A stretch of DNA of 64,000 nucleotides. Origin: Elmis aenea. Lineage: Eukaryota; Arthropoda; Insecta; Coleoptera; Elmidae. Location of the stretch: assembly GCA_947652605.1 (NCBI GenBank), contig CANTFG010000088.1, forward strand, positions 1 to 64,000, in the 5' to 3' direction. The notes beneath the pieces are model-generated. The model made no database searches. It was not told where the DNA came from and saw only the letters and a list, made by a program, of their open reading frames with translations. Positions 11,818 through 25,930 of this stretch are shown here, piece after piece. The position numbers and the translations under genes are program-made. Numbering within the stretch: the stretch's first letter is position 1; the number at the start of each line of letters is the position of its first letter.

Positions 11818-14800
11818 GCACGGTATTTTTAGGAAATTATTAAAAATTAATACCAGCTCATTGAAAGACATATGCAAAACAATTGTATTCATGTAAAGAG
11901 GCGATGGATAAACTGTTTCTGTGACATACAAATCAATAATTAAAATTGTTCAGAAATAGTCGCTCAAGGAACATATGTATTAACTAAAGCACGGTATTTT
12001 TAGGAAATTATTAAAAATTAAAACCAGCTCATTGAAAGACATATGCAAAACAATTGTATTCATGTAAAGAGGCGATGGATAAACTGTTCCTGTGATATAC
12101 AAATCAATAATTAAAATTGTTTCGAAATAGTCGCTCAAGGAACATATGTATTAACTAAAGCACGGTATTTTTAGGAAATTATTAAAAATTAAAACCAGCT
12201 CATTGAAAGACATATGCAAAACAATTGTATTCATGTAAAGAGGCGATGGATAAACTGTTCCTGTCTTATACAAATCAATAATTAAAATTGTTTAGAAATA
12301 GTCGCTCAAGGAACATATGTATTAACTAAAGCACGGTATTTTTAGGAAATTATTAAAAATTAAAACCAGCTCATTGAAAGACATATGCAAAACAATTGTA
12401 TTCATGTAAAGAGGCGATGGATAAACTGTTCCTGTGATATACAAATCAATAATTAAAATTGTTTCGAAATAGTCGCTCAAGGAACATATGTATTAACTAA
12501 AGCACGGTATTTTTAGGAAATTATTAAAAATTAAAACCAGCTTATTGAAAGACATATGCAAAACAATTGTATTCATGTAAAGAGGCAATGGATAAACTGT
12601 TCCTGTCATATACAAATCAATAATTAAAATTGTTTAGAAATAGTCGCTCAAGGAACATATGTATTAACTAAAGCACGGTATTTTTAGGAAATTATTAAAA
12701 ATTAAAACCAGCTCATTGAAAGACATATGCAAAACAATTGTATTCATGTAAAGAGGCGATGGATAAACTGTTCCTGTGATATACAAATCAATAATTAAAA
12801 TTGTTTCGAAATAGTCGCTCAAGGAACATATGTATTAACTAAAGCACGGTATTTTTAGGAAATTATTAAAAATTAAAACCAGCTCATTGAAAGACATATG
12901 CAAAACAATTGTATTCATGTAAAGAGGCGATAAATAAACTGTTCCTGTGATATACAAATCAATAATTAAAATTGTTTCGAAATAGTCGCTCAAGGAACAT
13001 ATGTATTAACTAAAGCACGGTATTTTTAGGAAATTATTAAAAATTAAAACCAGCTCATTGAAAGACATATGCAAAACAATTGTATTCATGTAAAGAGGCG
13101 ATGGATAAACTGTTCCTGTGATATACAAATCAATAATTAAAATTGTTTCGAAATAGTCGCTCAAGGAACATATGTATTAACTAATGCACGGTATTTTTAG
13201 GAAATTATTAAAAATTAAAACCAGCTCATTGAAAGACATATGCAAAACAATTGTATACATGTAAAGAGACGATAGATAAACTGTTCCTGTGATATACAAA
13301 TCAATAATTGAAATTGTTTCGAAATAGTCGCACAAGGAACATATGTATTAACTAATGCACGGTATTTTTAGGAAATTATTAAAAATTAAAACCAGCTCAT
13401 TGAAAGACATATGCAAAACAATTGTATTCATGTAAAGAGGCGATGGATAAACTGTTCTTGTCATATACAAATCAATAATTGAAATTGTTTCGAAATAGTC
13501 GCACAAGGAACATATGTATTAACTAAAGCACGGTATTTTTAGGAAATTATTAAAAATTAAAACCAGCTCATTGAAAGACATATGCAAAACAATTGTATTC
13601 ATGTAAAGAGGCGATGGATAAACTGTTCCTGTGATATACAAATCAATAATTAAAATTGTTTAGAAATAGTCGCTCAAAGAACATATGTATTAACTAAAGC
13701 ACGGTATTTTTAGGAAATTATTAAAAATTAAAACCAGCTCATTGAAAGACATATGCAAAACAATTGTATTCCTGTAAAGAGGCGATGGATAAACTGTTCC
13801 TGTGATATACAAATTAATAATTAAAATTGTTTAGAAATAGTCGCTCAAGGAACATATGTATTAACTAAAGCACGGTATTTTTGGGAAATTATTAAAAATT
13901 AAAACCAGCTCATTGAAAGACATATGCAAAACAATTGTATTCCTGTAAAGAGGCGATGGATAAACTGTTCCTGTGATATACAAATCAATAATTAAAATTG
14001 TTTAGAAATAGTCGCTCAAGGAACATATGTATTAACTAAAGCACGGTATTTTTAGGAAATTATTAAAAATTAAAACCAGCTCATTGAAAGACATATGCAA
14101 AACAATTGTATTCATGTAAAGAGGCGATGGATAAACTGTTCCTGTCATATACAAATTAATAATTAAAATTGTTTAGAAATAGTCGCTCAAGGAACATATG
14201 TATTAACTAAAGCACGGTATTTTTAGGAAATTATTAAAAATTAAAACCAGCTCATTGAAAGACATATGCAAAACAATTGTATTCCTGTAAAGAGGCGATG
14301 GATAAACTGTTTCTGTGATATACAAATCAATAATTAAAATTGTTTAGAAATAGTCGCTCAAGGAACATATGTATTAACTAAAGCACGGTATTTTTAGGAA
14401 ATTATTAAAAATTAAAACCAGCTCATTGAAAGACATATGCAAAACAATTGTATTCCTGTAAAGAGGCGATGGATAAACTGTTTCTGTGATTTACAAATCA
14501 ATAATTAAAATTGTTCAGAAATAGTCGCTCAAGGAACATATGTATTAACTAAAGCACGGTATTTTTAGGAAATTATTAAAAATTAAAACCAGCTCATTGA
14601 AAGACATATGCAAAACAATTGTATTCCTGTAAAGAGGCGATGGATAAACTGTTTCTGTGATATACAAATCAATAATTAAAATTGTTTAGAAATAGTCGCT
14701 CAAGGAACATATGTATTAACTAAAGCACGGTATATTTAGGAAATTATTAAAAATTAAAACCAGCTCATTGAAAGACATATGCAAAACAATTGTATTCATG

Positions 14801-17369
14801 TAAAGAGGCAATGGATAAACTGTTCCTGTCATATACAAATCAATAATTTAAATTGTTTAGAAATAGTCGCTCAAGGAACATATGCGATGGATAAATTGTT
14901 CCTGTCATATACAAATCAATAATTTAAATTGTTCAGAAATAGTCGCTCAAGGAACATATGTATTAACTAAAGCACGGTATTTTTAGGAAATTATTAAAAA
15001 TTAATACCAGCTTATTGAAAGACATATGCAAAACAATTGTATTCATGTAAAGAGGCGATGGATAAACTGTTCCTGTGATATACAAATCAATAATTAAAAT
15101 TGTTTCGAAATTGTCGCTCAAGGAACATATGTATTAACTAAAGCACGGTATTTTTAGGAAATTATTAAAAATTAAAACCAGCTCATTGAAAGACATATGC
15201 AAAACAATTGTATTCATGTAAAGAGGCGATAGATAAACTGTTCCTGTGATATACAAATCAATAATTGAAATTGTTCAGAAATAGTCGCTCAAGGAACATA
15301 TGTATTAACTAAAGCACGGTATTTTTAGGAAATTATTAAAAATTAATACCAGCTCATTGAAAGACATATGCAAAACAATTGTATTCATGTAAAGAGGCGA
15401 TGGATAAACTGTTCCTGTGATATACAAATCAATAATTAAAATTGTTTCGAAATAGTCGCTCAAGGAACATATGTATTAACTAAAGCACGGTATTTTTAGG
15501 AAATTATTAAAAATTAATACCAGCTCATTGAAAGACATATGCAAAACAATTTTATTCATGTAAAGAGGCGATGGATAAACTGTTCCTGTGATATACAAAT
15601 CAATAATTAAAATTGTTTAGAAATAGTCGCTCAAGGAACATATGTATTAACTAAAGCACGGTATTTTTAGGAAATTATTAAAAATTAAAACCAGCTCATT
15701 GAAAGACATATGCAAAACAATTGTATTCATGTAAAGAGGCGATAAATAAACTGTTCCTGTGATATACAAATCAATAATTAAAATTGTTTTGAAATAGTCG
15801 CTCAAGGAACATATGTATTAACTAAAGCACGGTATTTTTAGGAAATTATTAAAAATTAAAACCAGCTAATTGAAAGACATATGCAAAACAATTGTATTCA
15901 TGTAAAGAGGCGATGGATATACTGTTCCTGTCATATACAAATCAATAATTAAAATTGTTTAGAAATAGTCGCTCAAGGAACATATGTATTAACTAAAGCA
16001 CGGTATTTTTAGGAAATTATTAAAAATTAAAACCAGCTCATTGAAAGACATATGCAAAACAATTGTATTCATGTAAAGAGGCGATGGATAAACTGTTCCT
16101 GTGATATACAAATCAATAATTAAAATTGTTTCGAAATAGTCGCTCAAGGAACATATGTATTAACTAATGCACGGTATTTTTAGGAAATTATTAAAAATTA
16201 AAACCAGCTCATTGAAAGACATATGCAAAACAATTGTATTCATGTAAAGAGGCGATAGATAAACTGTTCCTGTGATATACAAATCAATAATTGAAATTGT
16301 TTCGAAATAGTCGCACAAGGAACATATGTATTAACTAATGCACGGTATTTTTAGGAAATTATTAAAAATTAAAACCAGCTCATTAAAAGACATATGCAAA
16401 ACAATTGTATTCATGTAAAGAGGCGATGGATAAACTGTTCCTGTGATATACAAATCAATAAATAAAATTGTTTCGAAATAGTCGCTCAAGGAACATATGT
16501 ATTAACTAAAGCACGGTATTTTTAGGAAATTATTAAAAATTAAAACCAGCTCATTGAAAGACATATGCAAAACAATTGTATTCATGTAAAGAGGCGATAA
16601 ATAAACTGTTCCTGTGATATACAAATCAATAATTAAAATTGTTTCGAAATAGTCGCTCAAGGAACATATGTATTAACTAAAGCACGGTATTTTTAGGAAA
16701 TTATTAAAAATTAAAACCAGCTCATTGAAAGACATATGCAAAACAATTGTATTCATGTAAAGAGGCGATGGATAAACTGTTCCTGTCATATACAAATCAA
16801 TAATTAAAATTGTTTAGAAATAGTCGCTCAAGGAACATATGTATTAACTAAAGCACGGTATTTTTAGGAAATTATTAAAAATTAAAACCAGCTCATTGAA
16901 AGACATATGCAAAACAATTGTATTCATGTAAAGAGGCGATGGATAAACTGTTCCTGTCATATACAAATCAATAATTGAAATTGTTTCGAAATAGTCGCAC
17001 AAGGAACATATGTATTAACTGAAGCACGGTATTTTTAGGAAATTATTAAAAATTAAAACCAGCTCATTGAAAGACATATGCAAAACAATTGTATTCATGT
17101 AAAGAGGCGATGGATAAACTGTTCCTGTGATATACATACAAATCAATAATTAAAATTGTTCAGAAATAGTCGCTCAAAGAACATATGTATTAACTAATGC
17201 ACGGTATTTTTAGGAAATTATTAAAAATTAAAACCAGCTCATTGAAAGACATATGCAAAACAATTGTATTCCTGTAAAGAGGCGATGGATAAACTGTTCC
17301 TGTGATATACAAATCAATAATTAAAATTGTTTAGAAATAGTCGCTCAAGGAACATATGTATTAACTAAA
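11818..17369 (+). repeat. Long block 2 (32 monomers plus a 76-bp fragment)
   Basis: Opens with the ttaatacc/tttctgtgacat/ttcag unit (11818-11988), followed by a tttcg unit, a gtctt/tttag unit, a tttcg unit and the gcaatgg unit (12502). The gcgataaat unit follows at 12844. The truncated monomer at 14885 is here, and the block closes with a 4-bp insertion unit (17024) and a cctgta unit before the next opener. Total length is 32 x 171 + 76 + 4 bp. The stretch 15143-16680 repeats gcgatag and gcgataaat units and looks like a further local amplification. Confidence 0.82.
14725..14971 (+). repeat. Truncated monomer created by a 95-bp deletion
   Basis: After 'ggaacatatg' (monomer position 160, coordinate 14884) the sequence jumps to 'cgatgg' (monomer position 85). 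The last 11 bases of one unit and the first 84 of the next are missing, leaving a 76-bp remnant. The two sides share only a single g at the junction. Sequence on both sides carries the unusual 'aatttaaattg' variant, so the units joined were close relatives. This is the only large irregularity in the window. Confidence 0.95.
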
Positions 17370-20300
17370 GCACGGTATTTTTAGGAAATTATTAAAAATT
17401 AATACCAGCTCATTGAAAGACATATGCAAAACAATTGTATTCATGTAAAGAGGCGATGGATAAACTGTTTCTGTGACATACAAATCAATAATTAAAATTG
17501 TTCAGAAATAGTCGCTCAAGGAACATATGTATTAACTAAAGCACGGTATTTTTAGGAAATTATTAAAAATTAAAACCAGCTCATTGAAAGACATATGCAA
17601 AACAATTGTATTCATGTAAAGAGGCGATGGATAAACTGTTCCTGTGATATACAAATCAATAATTAAAATTGTTTCGAAATAGTCGCTCAAGGAACATATG
17701 TATTAACTAAAGCACGGTATTTTTAGGAAATTATTAAAAATTAAAACCAGCTCATTGAAAGACATATGCAAAACAATTGTATTCATGTAAAGAGGCAATG
17801 GATAAACTGTTCCTGTCATATACAAATCAATAATTAAAATTGTTTAGAAATAGTCGCTCAAGGAACATATGTATTAACTAAAGCACGGTATTTTTAGGAA
17901 ATTATTAAAAATTAAAACCAGCTCATTGAAAGACATATGCAAAACAATTGTATTCATGTAAAGAGGCGATGGATAAACTGTTCCTGTGATATACAAATCA
18001 ATAATTAAAATTGTTTCGAAATAGTCGCTCAAGGAACATATGTATTAACTAAAGCACGGTATTTTTAGGAAATTATTAAAAATTAAAACCAGCTCATTGA
18101 AAGACATATGCAAAACAATTGTATTCATGTAAAGAGGCGATAAATAAACTGTTCCTGTGATATACAAATCAATAATTAAAATTGTTTCGAAATAGTCGCT
18201 CAAGGAACATATGTATTAACTAAAGCACGGTATTTTTAGGAAATTATTAAAAATTAAAACCAGCTCATTGAAAGACATATGCAAAACAATTGTATTCATG
18301 TAAAGAGGCGATGGATATACTGTTCCTGTCATATACAAATCAATAATTAAAATTGTTTAGAAATAGTCGCTCAAGGAACATATGTATTAACTAAAGCACG
18401 GTATTTTTAGGAAATTATTAAAAATTAAAACCAGCTCATTAAAAGACATATGCAAAACAATTGTATTCATGTAAAGAGGCGATGGATAAACTGTTCCTGT
18501 GATATACAAATCAATAATTAAAATTGTTTCGAAATAGTCGCTCAAGGAACATATGTATTAACTAATGCACGGTATTTTTAGGAAATTATTAAAAATTAAA
18601 ACCAGCTCATTGAAAGACATATGCAAAACAATTGTATTCATGTAAAGAGGCGATAGATAAACTGTTCCTGTGATATACAAATCAATAATTGAAATTGTTT
18701 CGAAATAGTCGCACAAGGAACATATGTATTAACTAATGCACGGTATTTTTAGGAAATTATTAAAAATTAAAACCAGCTCATTGAAAGACATATGCAAAAC
18801 AATTGTATTCATGTAAAGAGGCGATAGATAAACTGTTCTTGTCATATACAAATCAATAATTGAAATTGTTTCGAAATAGTCGCACAAGGAACATATGTAT
18901 TAACTAAAGCACGGTATTTTTAGGAAATTATTAAAAATTAAAACCAGCTCATTGAAAGACATATGCAAAACAATTGTATTCATGTAAAGAGGCGATGGAT
19001 AAACTGTTCCTGTGATATACATACAAATCAATAATTTAAATTGTTCAGAAATAGTCGCTCAAAGAACATATGTATTAACTAATGCACGGTATTTTTAGGA
19101 AATTATTAAAAATTAAAACCAGCTCATTGAAAGACATATGCAAAACAATTGTATTCATGTAAAGAGGCGATGGATAAACTGTTCCTGTGATATACAAATC
19201 AATAATTAAAATTGTTTAGAAATAGTCGCTCAAGGAACATATGTATTAACTAAAGCACGGTATTTTTGGGAAATTATTAAAAATTAAAACCAGCTCATTG
19301 AAAGACATATGCAAAACAATTGTATTCATGTAAAGAGGCGATGGATAAACTGTTCCTGTGATATACAAATCAATAATTAAAATTGTTCAGAAATAGTCGC
19401 TCAAGGAACATATGTATTAACTAATGCACGGTATTTTTAGGAAATTATTAAAAATTAAAACCAGCTCATTGAAAGACATATGCAAAACAAATGTATTCCT
19501 GTAAAGAGGCGATGGATAAACTGTTCCTGTGATATACAAATCAATAATTAAAATTGTTTAGAAATAGTCGCTCAAGGAACATATGTATTAACTAAAGCAC
19601 GGTATTTTTAGGAAATTATTAAAAATTAAAACCAGCTCATTGAAAGACATATGCAAAACAATTGATTCATGTAAAGAGGCGATGGATAAACTGTTCCTGT
19701 CATATACAAATCAATAATTGAAATTGTTTCGAAATAGTCGCACAAGGAACATGTGTATTAACTAAAGCACGGTATTTTTAGGAAATTATTAAAAATTAAT
19801 ACCAGCTCATTGAAAGACATATGCAAAACAATTGTATTCATGTAAAGAGGCGATGGATAAACTGTTTCTGTGATATACAAATCAATAATTAAAATTGTTT
19901 AGAAATAGTCGCTCAAGGAACATATGTATTAACTAAAGCACGGTATTTTTAGGAAATTATTAAAAAATAAAACCAGCTCATTGAAAGACATATGCAAAAC
20001 AATTGTATTCATGTAAAGAAGCGATAGATAAACTGTTCCTGTCATATACAAATCAATAATTGAAATTGTTTCAAAATAGTCGCACAAGGAACATATGTAT
20101 TAACTAAAGCACGGTATTTTTAGGAAATTATTAAAAATTAAAACCAGCTCATTGAAAGACATATGCAAAACAATTTTATTCATGTAAAAAGGCGATGGAT
20201 AAACTGTTCCTGTCATATACAAATCAATAATTGAAATTGTTTCGAAATAGTCGCACAAGGAACATATGTATTAACTAAAGCACGGTATTTTTAGGAAATT

Positions 20301-21480
20301 AGTAAAAATTAAAACCAGCTCTTTGAAAGACATATGCAAAACAATTGTATTCATGTAAAGAGGCGATGAATAAACTGTTTCTGTGATATACAAATCAATA
20401 AATTAAATTGTTCAGAAATAGTCGCTCAAGGAACATATGTTTTAACTAAAGCACGGTATTTTTAGGAAATTATTAAAAATTAAAACCAGCTCATTGAAAG
20501 ACATATGCAAAACAATTGTATTCCTGTAAAGAGGCGATGGATAAACTGTTTCTGTGATATACAAATCAATATTTAAAATTGTTCAGAAATAGTCGCTCAA
20601 GGAACATATGTATTAACTAAAGCACGGTATTTTTAGGAAATTATTAAAAATTAAAACCAGCTCATTGAAAGACATATGCAAAACAATTGTATTCATGTAA
20701 AGAGGCGATAGATAAACTGTTCCTGTGATATACAAATCAATAATTGAAATTGTTTCGAAATAGTCGCACAAGGAACATATGTATTAACTAATGCACGGTA
20801 TTTTTAGGAAATTATTAAAAATTAAAACCAGCTCATTGAAAGACATATGCAAAACAATTGTATTCATGTAAAGAGGCGATGGATAAACTGTTCCTGTCAT
20901 ATACAAATCAATAATTGAAATTGTTTCGAAATAGTCGCACAAGGAACATATGTATTAACTAAAGCACGGTATTTTTAGGAAATTATTAAAAATTAAAACC
21001 AGCTCATTGAAAGACATATGCAAAACAATTGTATTCATGTAAAGAGGCGATGGATAAACTGTTCCTGTGATATACATACAAATCAATAATTAAAATTGTT
21101 CAGAAATAGTCGCTCAAAGAACATATGTATTAACTAATGCACGGTATTTTTAGGAAATTATTAAAAATTAAAACCAGCTCATTGAAAGACATATGCAAAA
21201 CAATTGTATTCCTGTAAAGAGGCGATGGATAAACTGTTCCTGTGATATACAAATCAATAATTAAAATTGTTTAGAAATAGTCGCTCAAGGAACATATGTA
21301 TTAACTAAAGCACGGTATTTTTAGGAAATTATTAAAAATTAAAACCAGCTCATTGAAAGACATATGCAAAACAATTGTATTCATGTAAAGAGGCGATGGA
21401 TAAACTGTTCCTGTGATATACAAATCAATAATTAAAATTGTTTAGAAATAGTCGCTCAAGGAACATATGTATTAACTAAA
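17370..21480 (+). repeat. Long block 3 (24 monomers)
   Basis: Opens with the ttaatacc/tttctgtgacat unit and then repeats the block 0 series at an exact offset of 17540 bp: gcaatgg at 17795 against 255, ggatatac at 18313 against 773. It contains two 4-bp insertion units (18909 and 20964) and a single-base deletion near 19663 ('attgattc'). Relative to blocks 0 and 1 it lacks a run of monomers ahead of the cassette, so it is 24 rather than 33 monomers long. Confidence 0.83.
19255..20621 (+). repeat. Recurrent cassette, copy 3 (eight of nine monomers)
   Basis: Units two to nine of the cassette are in the standard order, without the leading aatcgtttag/cgccc unit. The first unit here has 'tttttggg' and catgta. 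The 'ataataaaacc' unit of copies 1 and 2 reads 'aaaataaaacc' here, as it does in copies 4 and 5, which groups copies 3, 4 and 5 as closer relatives. Confidence 0.85.
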
Positions 21481-23190
21481 GCACGGTATTTTTAGGAAAT
21501 TATTAAAAATTAATACCAGCTCATTGAAAGACATATGCAAAACAATTGTATTCATGTAAAGAGGCGATGGATAAACTGTTTCTGTGACATACAAATCAAT
21601 AATTAAAATTGTTTAGAAATAGTCGCTCAAGGAACATATGTATTAACTAAAGCACGGTATTTTTAGGAAATTATTAAAAATTAAAACCAGCTCATTGAAA
21701 GCCATATGCAAAACAATTGTATTCATGTAAAGAGGCGATGGATAAACTGTTCCTGTAATATACAAATCAATAATTAAAATTGTTTTGAAATAGTCGCTCA
21801 AGGAACATATGTATTAACTAAAGCACGGTATTTTTAGGAAATTATTAAAAATTAAAACCAGCTCATTGAAAGACATATGCAAAACAATTTTATTCATGTA
21901 AAGAGGCGATGGATAAACTGTTCCTGTGATATACAAATCAATAATTAAAATTGTTTAGAAATAGTCGCTCAAGGAACATATGTATTAACTAAAGCACGGT
22001 ATTTTTAGGAAATTATTAAAAATTAAAACCAGCTCATTGAAAGACATATGCAAAACAATTGTATTCATGTAAAGAGGCAATGGATAAACTGTTCCTGTCA
22101 TATACAAATCAATAATTAAAATTGTTTAGAAATAGTCGCTCAAGGAACATATGTATTAACTAAAACACGGTATTTTTAGGAAATTATTAAAAATTAAAAC
22201 CAGCTCATTGAAAGACATATGCAAAACAATTGTATTCATGTAAAGAGGCGATGGATAAACTGTTCCTGTGATATACAAATCAATAATTAAAATTGTTCAG
22301 AAATAGTCGCTCAAGGAACATATGTATTAACTAAAGCACGGTATTTTTAGGAAATTATTAAAAATTAAAACCAGCTCATTGAAAGACATATGCAAAACAA
22401 TTGTATTCATGTAAAGAGGCGATAAATAAACTGTTCCTGTGATATACAAATCAATAATTAAAATTGTTTCGAAATAGTCGCTCAAGGAACATATGTATTA
22501 ACTAAAGCACGGTATTTTTAGGAAATTATTAAAAATTAAAACCAGCTCATTGAAAGACATATGCAAAACAATTGTATTCATGTAAAGAGGCGATGGATAT
22601 ACTGTTCCTGTCATATACAAATCAATAATTAAAATTGTTCAGAAATAGTCGCTCAAGGAACATATGTATTAACTAATGCACGGTATTTTTAGGAAATTAT
22701 TAAAAATTAAAACCAGCTCATTGAAAGACATATGCAAAAAAATTGTATTCCTGTAAAGAGGCGATGGATAAACTGTTCCTGTGACTTACAAATCAATAAT
22801 TAAAATTGTTTAGAAACAGTCGCTCAAGGAACATATGTATTAACTAAAGCACGGTATTTTTAGGAAATTATTAAAAATTAAAACCAGCTCATTGAAAGAC
22901 ATATGCAAAACAATTGTCTTCATGTAAAGAGGCGATGGATAAACTGTTCCTGTCATATACAAATCAATAATTGAAATTGTTTCGAAATAGTCGCACAAGG
23001 AACATATGTATTAACTAAAGCACGGTATTTTTAGGAAATTATTAAAAATTAATGCCAGCTCATTGAAAGACATATGCAAAACAATTGTATTTATGTAAAG
23101 AGGCGATGGATAAACTGTTCCTGTGATATACAAATCAATAATTAAAATTGTTTAGAAATAGTCGCTCAAGGAACATATGTATTAACTAAA

Positions 23191-24729
23191 GCACGGTATT
23201 TTTAGGAAATTATTAAAAATTAAAACCAGCTCATTGAAAGACATATGCAAAACAATTGTATTCATGTAAAGAGGCGATGGATAAACTGTTCCTGTGATAT
23301 ACAAATCAATAATTAAAATCGTTTAGAAATAGTCGCCCAAGGAACATATGTATTAACTAAAGCACGGTATTTTTAGGAAATTATTAAAAATTAAAACCAG
23401 CTCATTGAAAGACATATGCAAAACAATTGTATTCATGTAAAGAGGCGATGGATAAACTGTTCCTGTGATATACAAATCAATAATTAAAATTGTTCAGAAA
23501 TAGTCGCTTAAGGAACATATGTATTAACTAATGCACGGTATTTTTAGGAAATTATTAAAAATTAAAACCAGCTCATTGAAAGACATATGCAAAACAAATG
23601 TATTCCTGTAAAGAGGCGATGGATAAACTGTTCCTGTGATATACAAATCAATAATTAAAATTGTTTAGAAATAGTCGCTCAAGAAACATATGTATTAACT
23701 AAAGCACGGTATTTTTAGGAAATTATTAAAAATTAAAACCAGCTCATTGAAAGACATATGCAAAACAATTGTATTCATGTAAAGAGGCGATGGATAAACT
23801 GTTCCTGTCATATACAAATCAATAATTGAAATTGTTTCGAAATAGTCGCACAAGGAACATATGTATTAACTAAAGCACGGTATTTTTAGGAAATTATTAA
23901 AAATTAATACCAGCTCATTGAAAGACATATGCAAAACAATTGTATTCATGTAAAGAGGCGATGGATAAACTGTTTCTGTGATATACAAATCAATAATTAA
24001 AATTGTTTAGAAATAGTCGCTCAAGGAACATATGTATTAACTAAAGCACGGTATTTTTAGGAAATTATTAAAAAATAAAACCAGCTCATTGAAAGACATA
24101 TGCAAAACAATTGTATTCATGTAAAGAAGCGATGGATAAACTGTTCCTGTCATATACAAATCAATAATTGAAATAGTTTCAAAATAGTCGCACAAGGAAC
24201 ATATGTATTAACTAAAGCACGGTATTTTTAGGAAATTATTAAAAATTAAAACCAGCTCATTGAAAGACATATGCAAAACAATTTTATTCATGTAAAAAGG
24301 CGATGGATAAACTGTTCCTGTCATATACAAATCAATAATTGAAATTGTTTCGAAATAGTCGCACAAGGAACATATGTATTAACTAAAGCACGGTATTTTT
24401 AGGAAATTAGTAAAAATTAAAACCAGCTCTTTGAAAGACATATGCAAAACAATTGTATTCATGTAAAGAGGCGATGGATAAACTGTTCCTGTGATATACA
24501 AATCAATAATTAAAATTGTTCAGAAATAGTCGCTCAAGGAACATATGTATTAACTAAAGCACGGTATATTTAGGAAATTATTAAAAATTAAAACCAGCTC
24601 ATTGAAAGACATATGCAAAACAATTGTATTCCTGTAAAGAGGCGATGGATAAACTGTTTCTGTGATATACAAATCAATAATTAAAATTGTTCAGAAATAG
24701 TCGCTCAAGGAACATATGTATTAACTAAA
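23191..24729 (+). repeat. Nine-monomer recurrent cassette, copy 4
   Basis: All nine units are in order. This copy is the closest relative of copy 5 at 39782-41320: the two share the offset 16591 bp across at least ten monomers and both add a further cctgta/tttctg/ttcag unit (24730 and 41321), where copies 1-3 continue with a gcgatag unit. Confidence 0.88.
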
Positions 24730-24880
24730 GCACGGTATTTTTAGGAAATGTTTAAAAATTAAAACCAGCTCATTGAAAGACATATGCAAAACAATTGTAT
24801 TCCTGTAAAGAGGCGATGGATAAACTGTTTCTGTGATATACAAATCAATAATTAAAATTGTTCAGAAATAGTCGCTCAAG

Positions 24881-24894
24881 GAACATAATTATGT
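24881..24894 (+). repeat. 4-bp insertion in the conserved unit end
   Basis: The normally invariant 'gaacatatgtatt' reads 'gaacataattatgtatt' here, a 4-bp gain that splits the acatatgt dyad. It lies in the last monomer before the block opener at 24905. A 3-bp version of the same gain ('gaacatattatgtatt') is at about 41991, two monomers before the opener at 42179. These are the only two length changes inside this conserved segment in the window. Confidence 0.92.
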
Positions 24895-24904
24895 ATTAAC
24901 TAAA

Positions 24905-25930
24905 GCACGGTATTTTTAGGAAATTATTAAAAATTAAAACCAGCTCATTGAAAGACATATGCAAAACAATTGTATTCCTGTAAAGAGGCGATGGATAAAC
25001 TGTTTCTGTGACATACAAATCAATAATTAAAATTGTTCAGAAATAGTCGCTCAAGGAACATATGTATTAACTAAAGCACGGTATTTTTAGGAAATTATTA
25101 AAAATTAAAACCAGCTCATTGAAAGACATATGCAAAACAATTGTATTCATGTAAAGAGGCGATGGATAAACTGTTCCTGTGATATACAAATCAATAATTA
25201 AAATTGTTTCGAAATAGTCGCTCAAGGAACATATAGATTAACTAAAGCACGGTATTTTTAGGAAATTATTAAAAATTAAAACCAGCTCATTGAAAGACAT
25301 ATGCAAAACAATTTTATTCATGTAAAGAGGCGATGGATAAACTGTTCCTGTGATATACAAATCAATAATTAAAATTGTTTCGAAATAGTCGCTCAAGGAA
25401 CATATGTATTAACTAAAGCACGGTATTTTTAGGAAATTAGTAAAAATTAAAACCAGCTCATTGAAAGACATATGCAAAACAATTGTATTTATGTAAAGAG
25501 GCGATGGATAAACTGTTCCTGTGATATACAAATCAATAATTAAATTTTTTTAGAAATAGTCGCTCAAGGAACATATGTATTAACTAAAGCACGGTATTTT
25601 TAGGAAATTATTAAAAATTAAAACCAGCTCATTGAAAGACATATGCAAAACAATTGTATTCATGTAAAGAAGCGATGGATAAACTGTTCCTGTGATATAC
25701 AAATCAATAATTAAAATTGTTTAGAAATAGTCGCTCAAGGAACATATGTATTAACTAAAGCACGGTATTTTTAGGAAATTATTAAAAATTAAAACCAGCT
25801 CATTGAAAGACATATGCAAAACAATTGTATTCATGTAAAAAGGTGATGGATAAACTGTTCCTGTGATATACAAATCAATAATTAAAATTGTTTAGAAATA
25901 GTCGCACAAGGAACATATGTATTAACTAAA
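24905..25930 (+). repeat. Block opener and six-monomer leader
   Basis: The opener (cctgta, tttctgtgacat, ttcag) is followed by a tttcg unit with 'acatatagatt', an attttattc/tttcg unit, an 'attagtaaaa' unit with 'atttttttag', an aagcg unit and a 'gtaaaaaggtgatgg' unit. The last four of these recur at 33626-34309 at an offset of 8379 bp (49 monomers), so this leader has been copied into the 33.6 kb region. Confidence 0.82.

Larger units (their letters stand above)
21481..24904 (+). repeat. Long block 4 (20 monomers)
   Basis: The opener at 21481 (ttaatacc, tttctgtgacat, here with tttag) is followed by a 'gttttg' unit, an attttattc unit, the gcaatgg unit (21994), the gcgataaat unit (22336) and the ggatatac unit (22507). 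From 22507 on it matches 8565 onward at an offset of 13942 bp, including the rare 'gacttac' (8841 and 22783). It ends with an unusual 4-bp insertion at about 24888 and a 'gaaatgttta' unit (24730). Confidence 0.85.

Noticed and set aside
14885..14971. Transposon insertion scar at the irregular monomer
   Set aside because: No foreign bases, no target-site duplication and no terminal repeats. It is a plain internal deletion.
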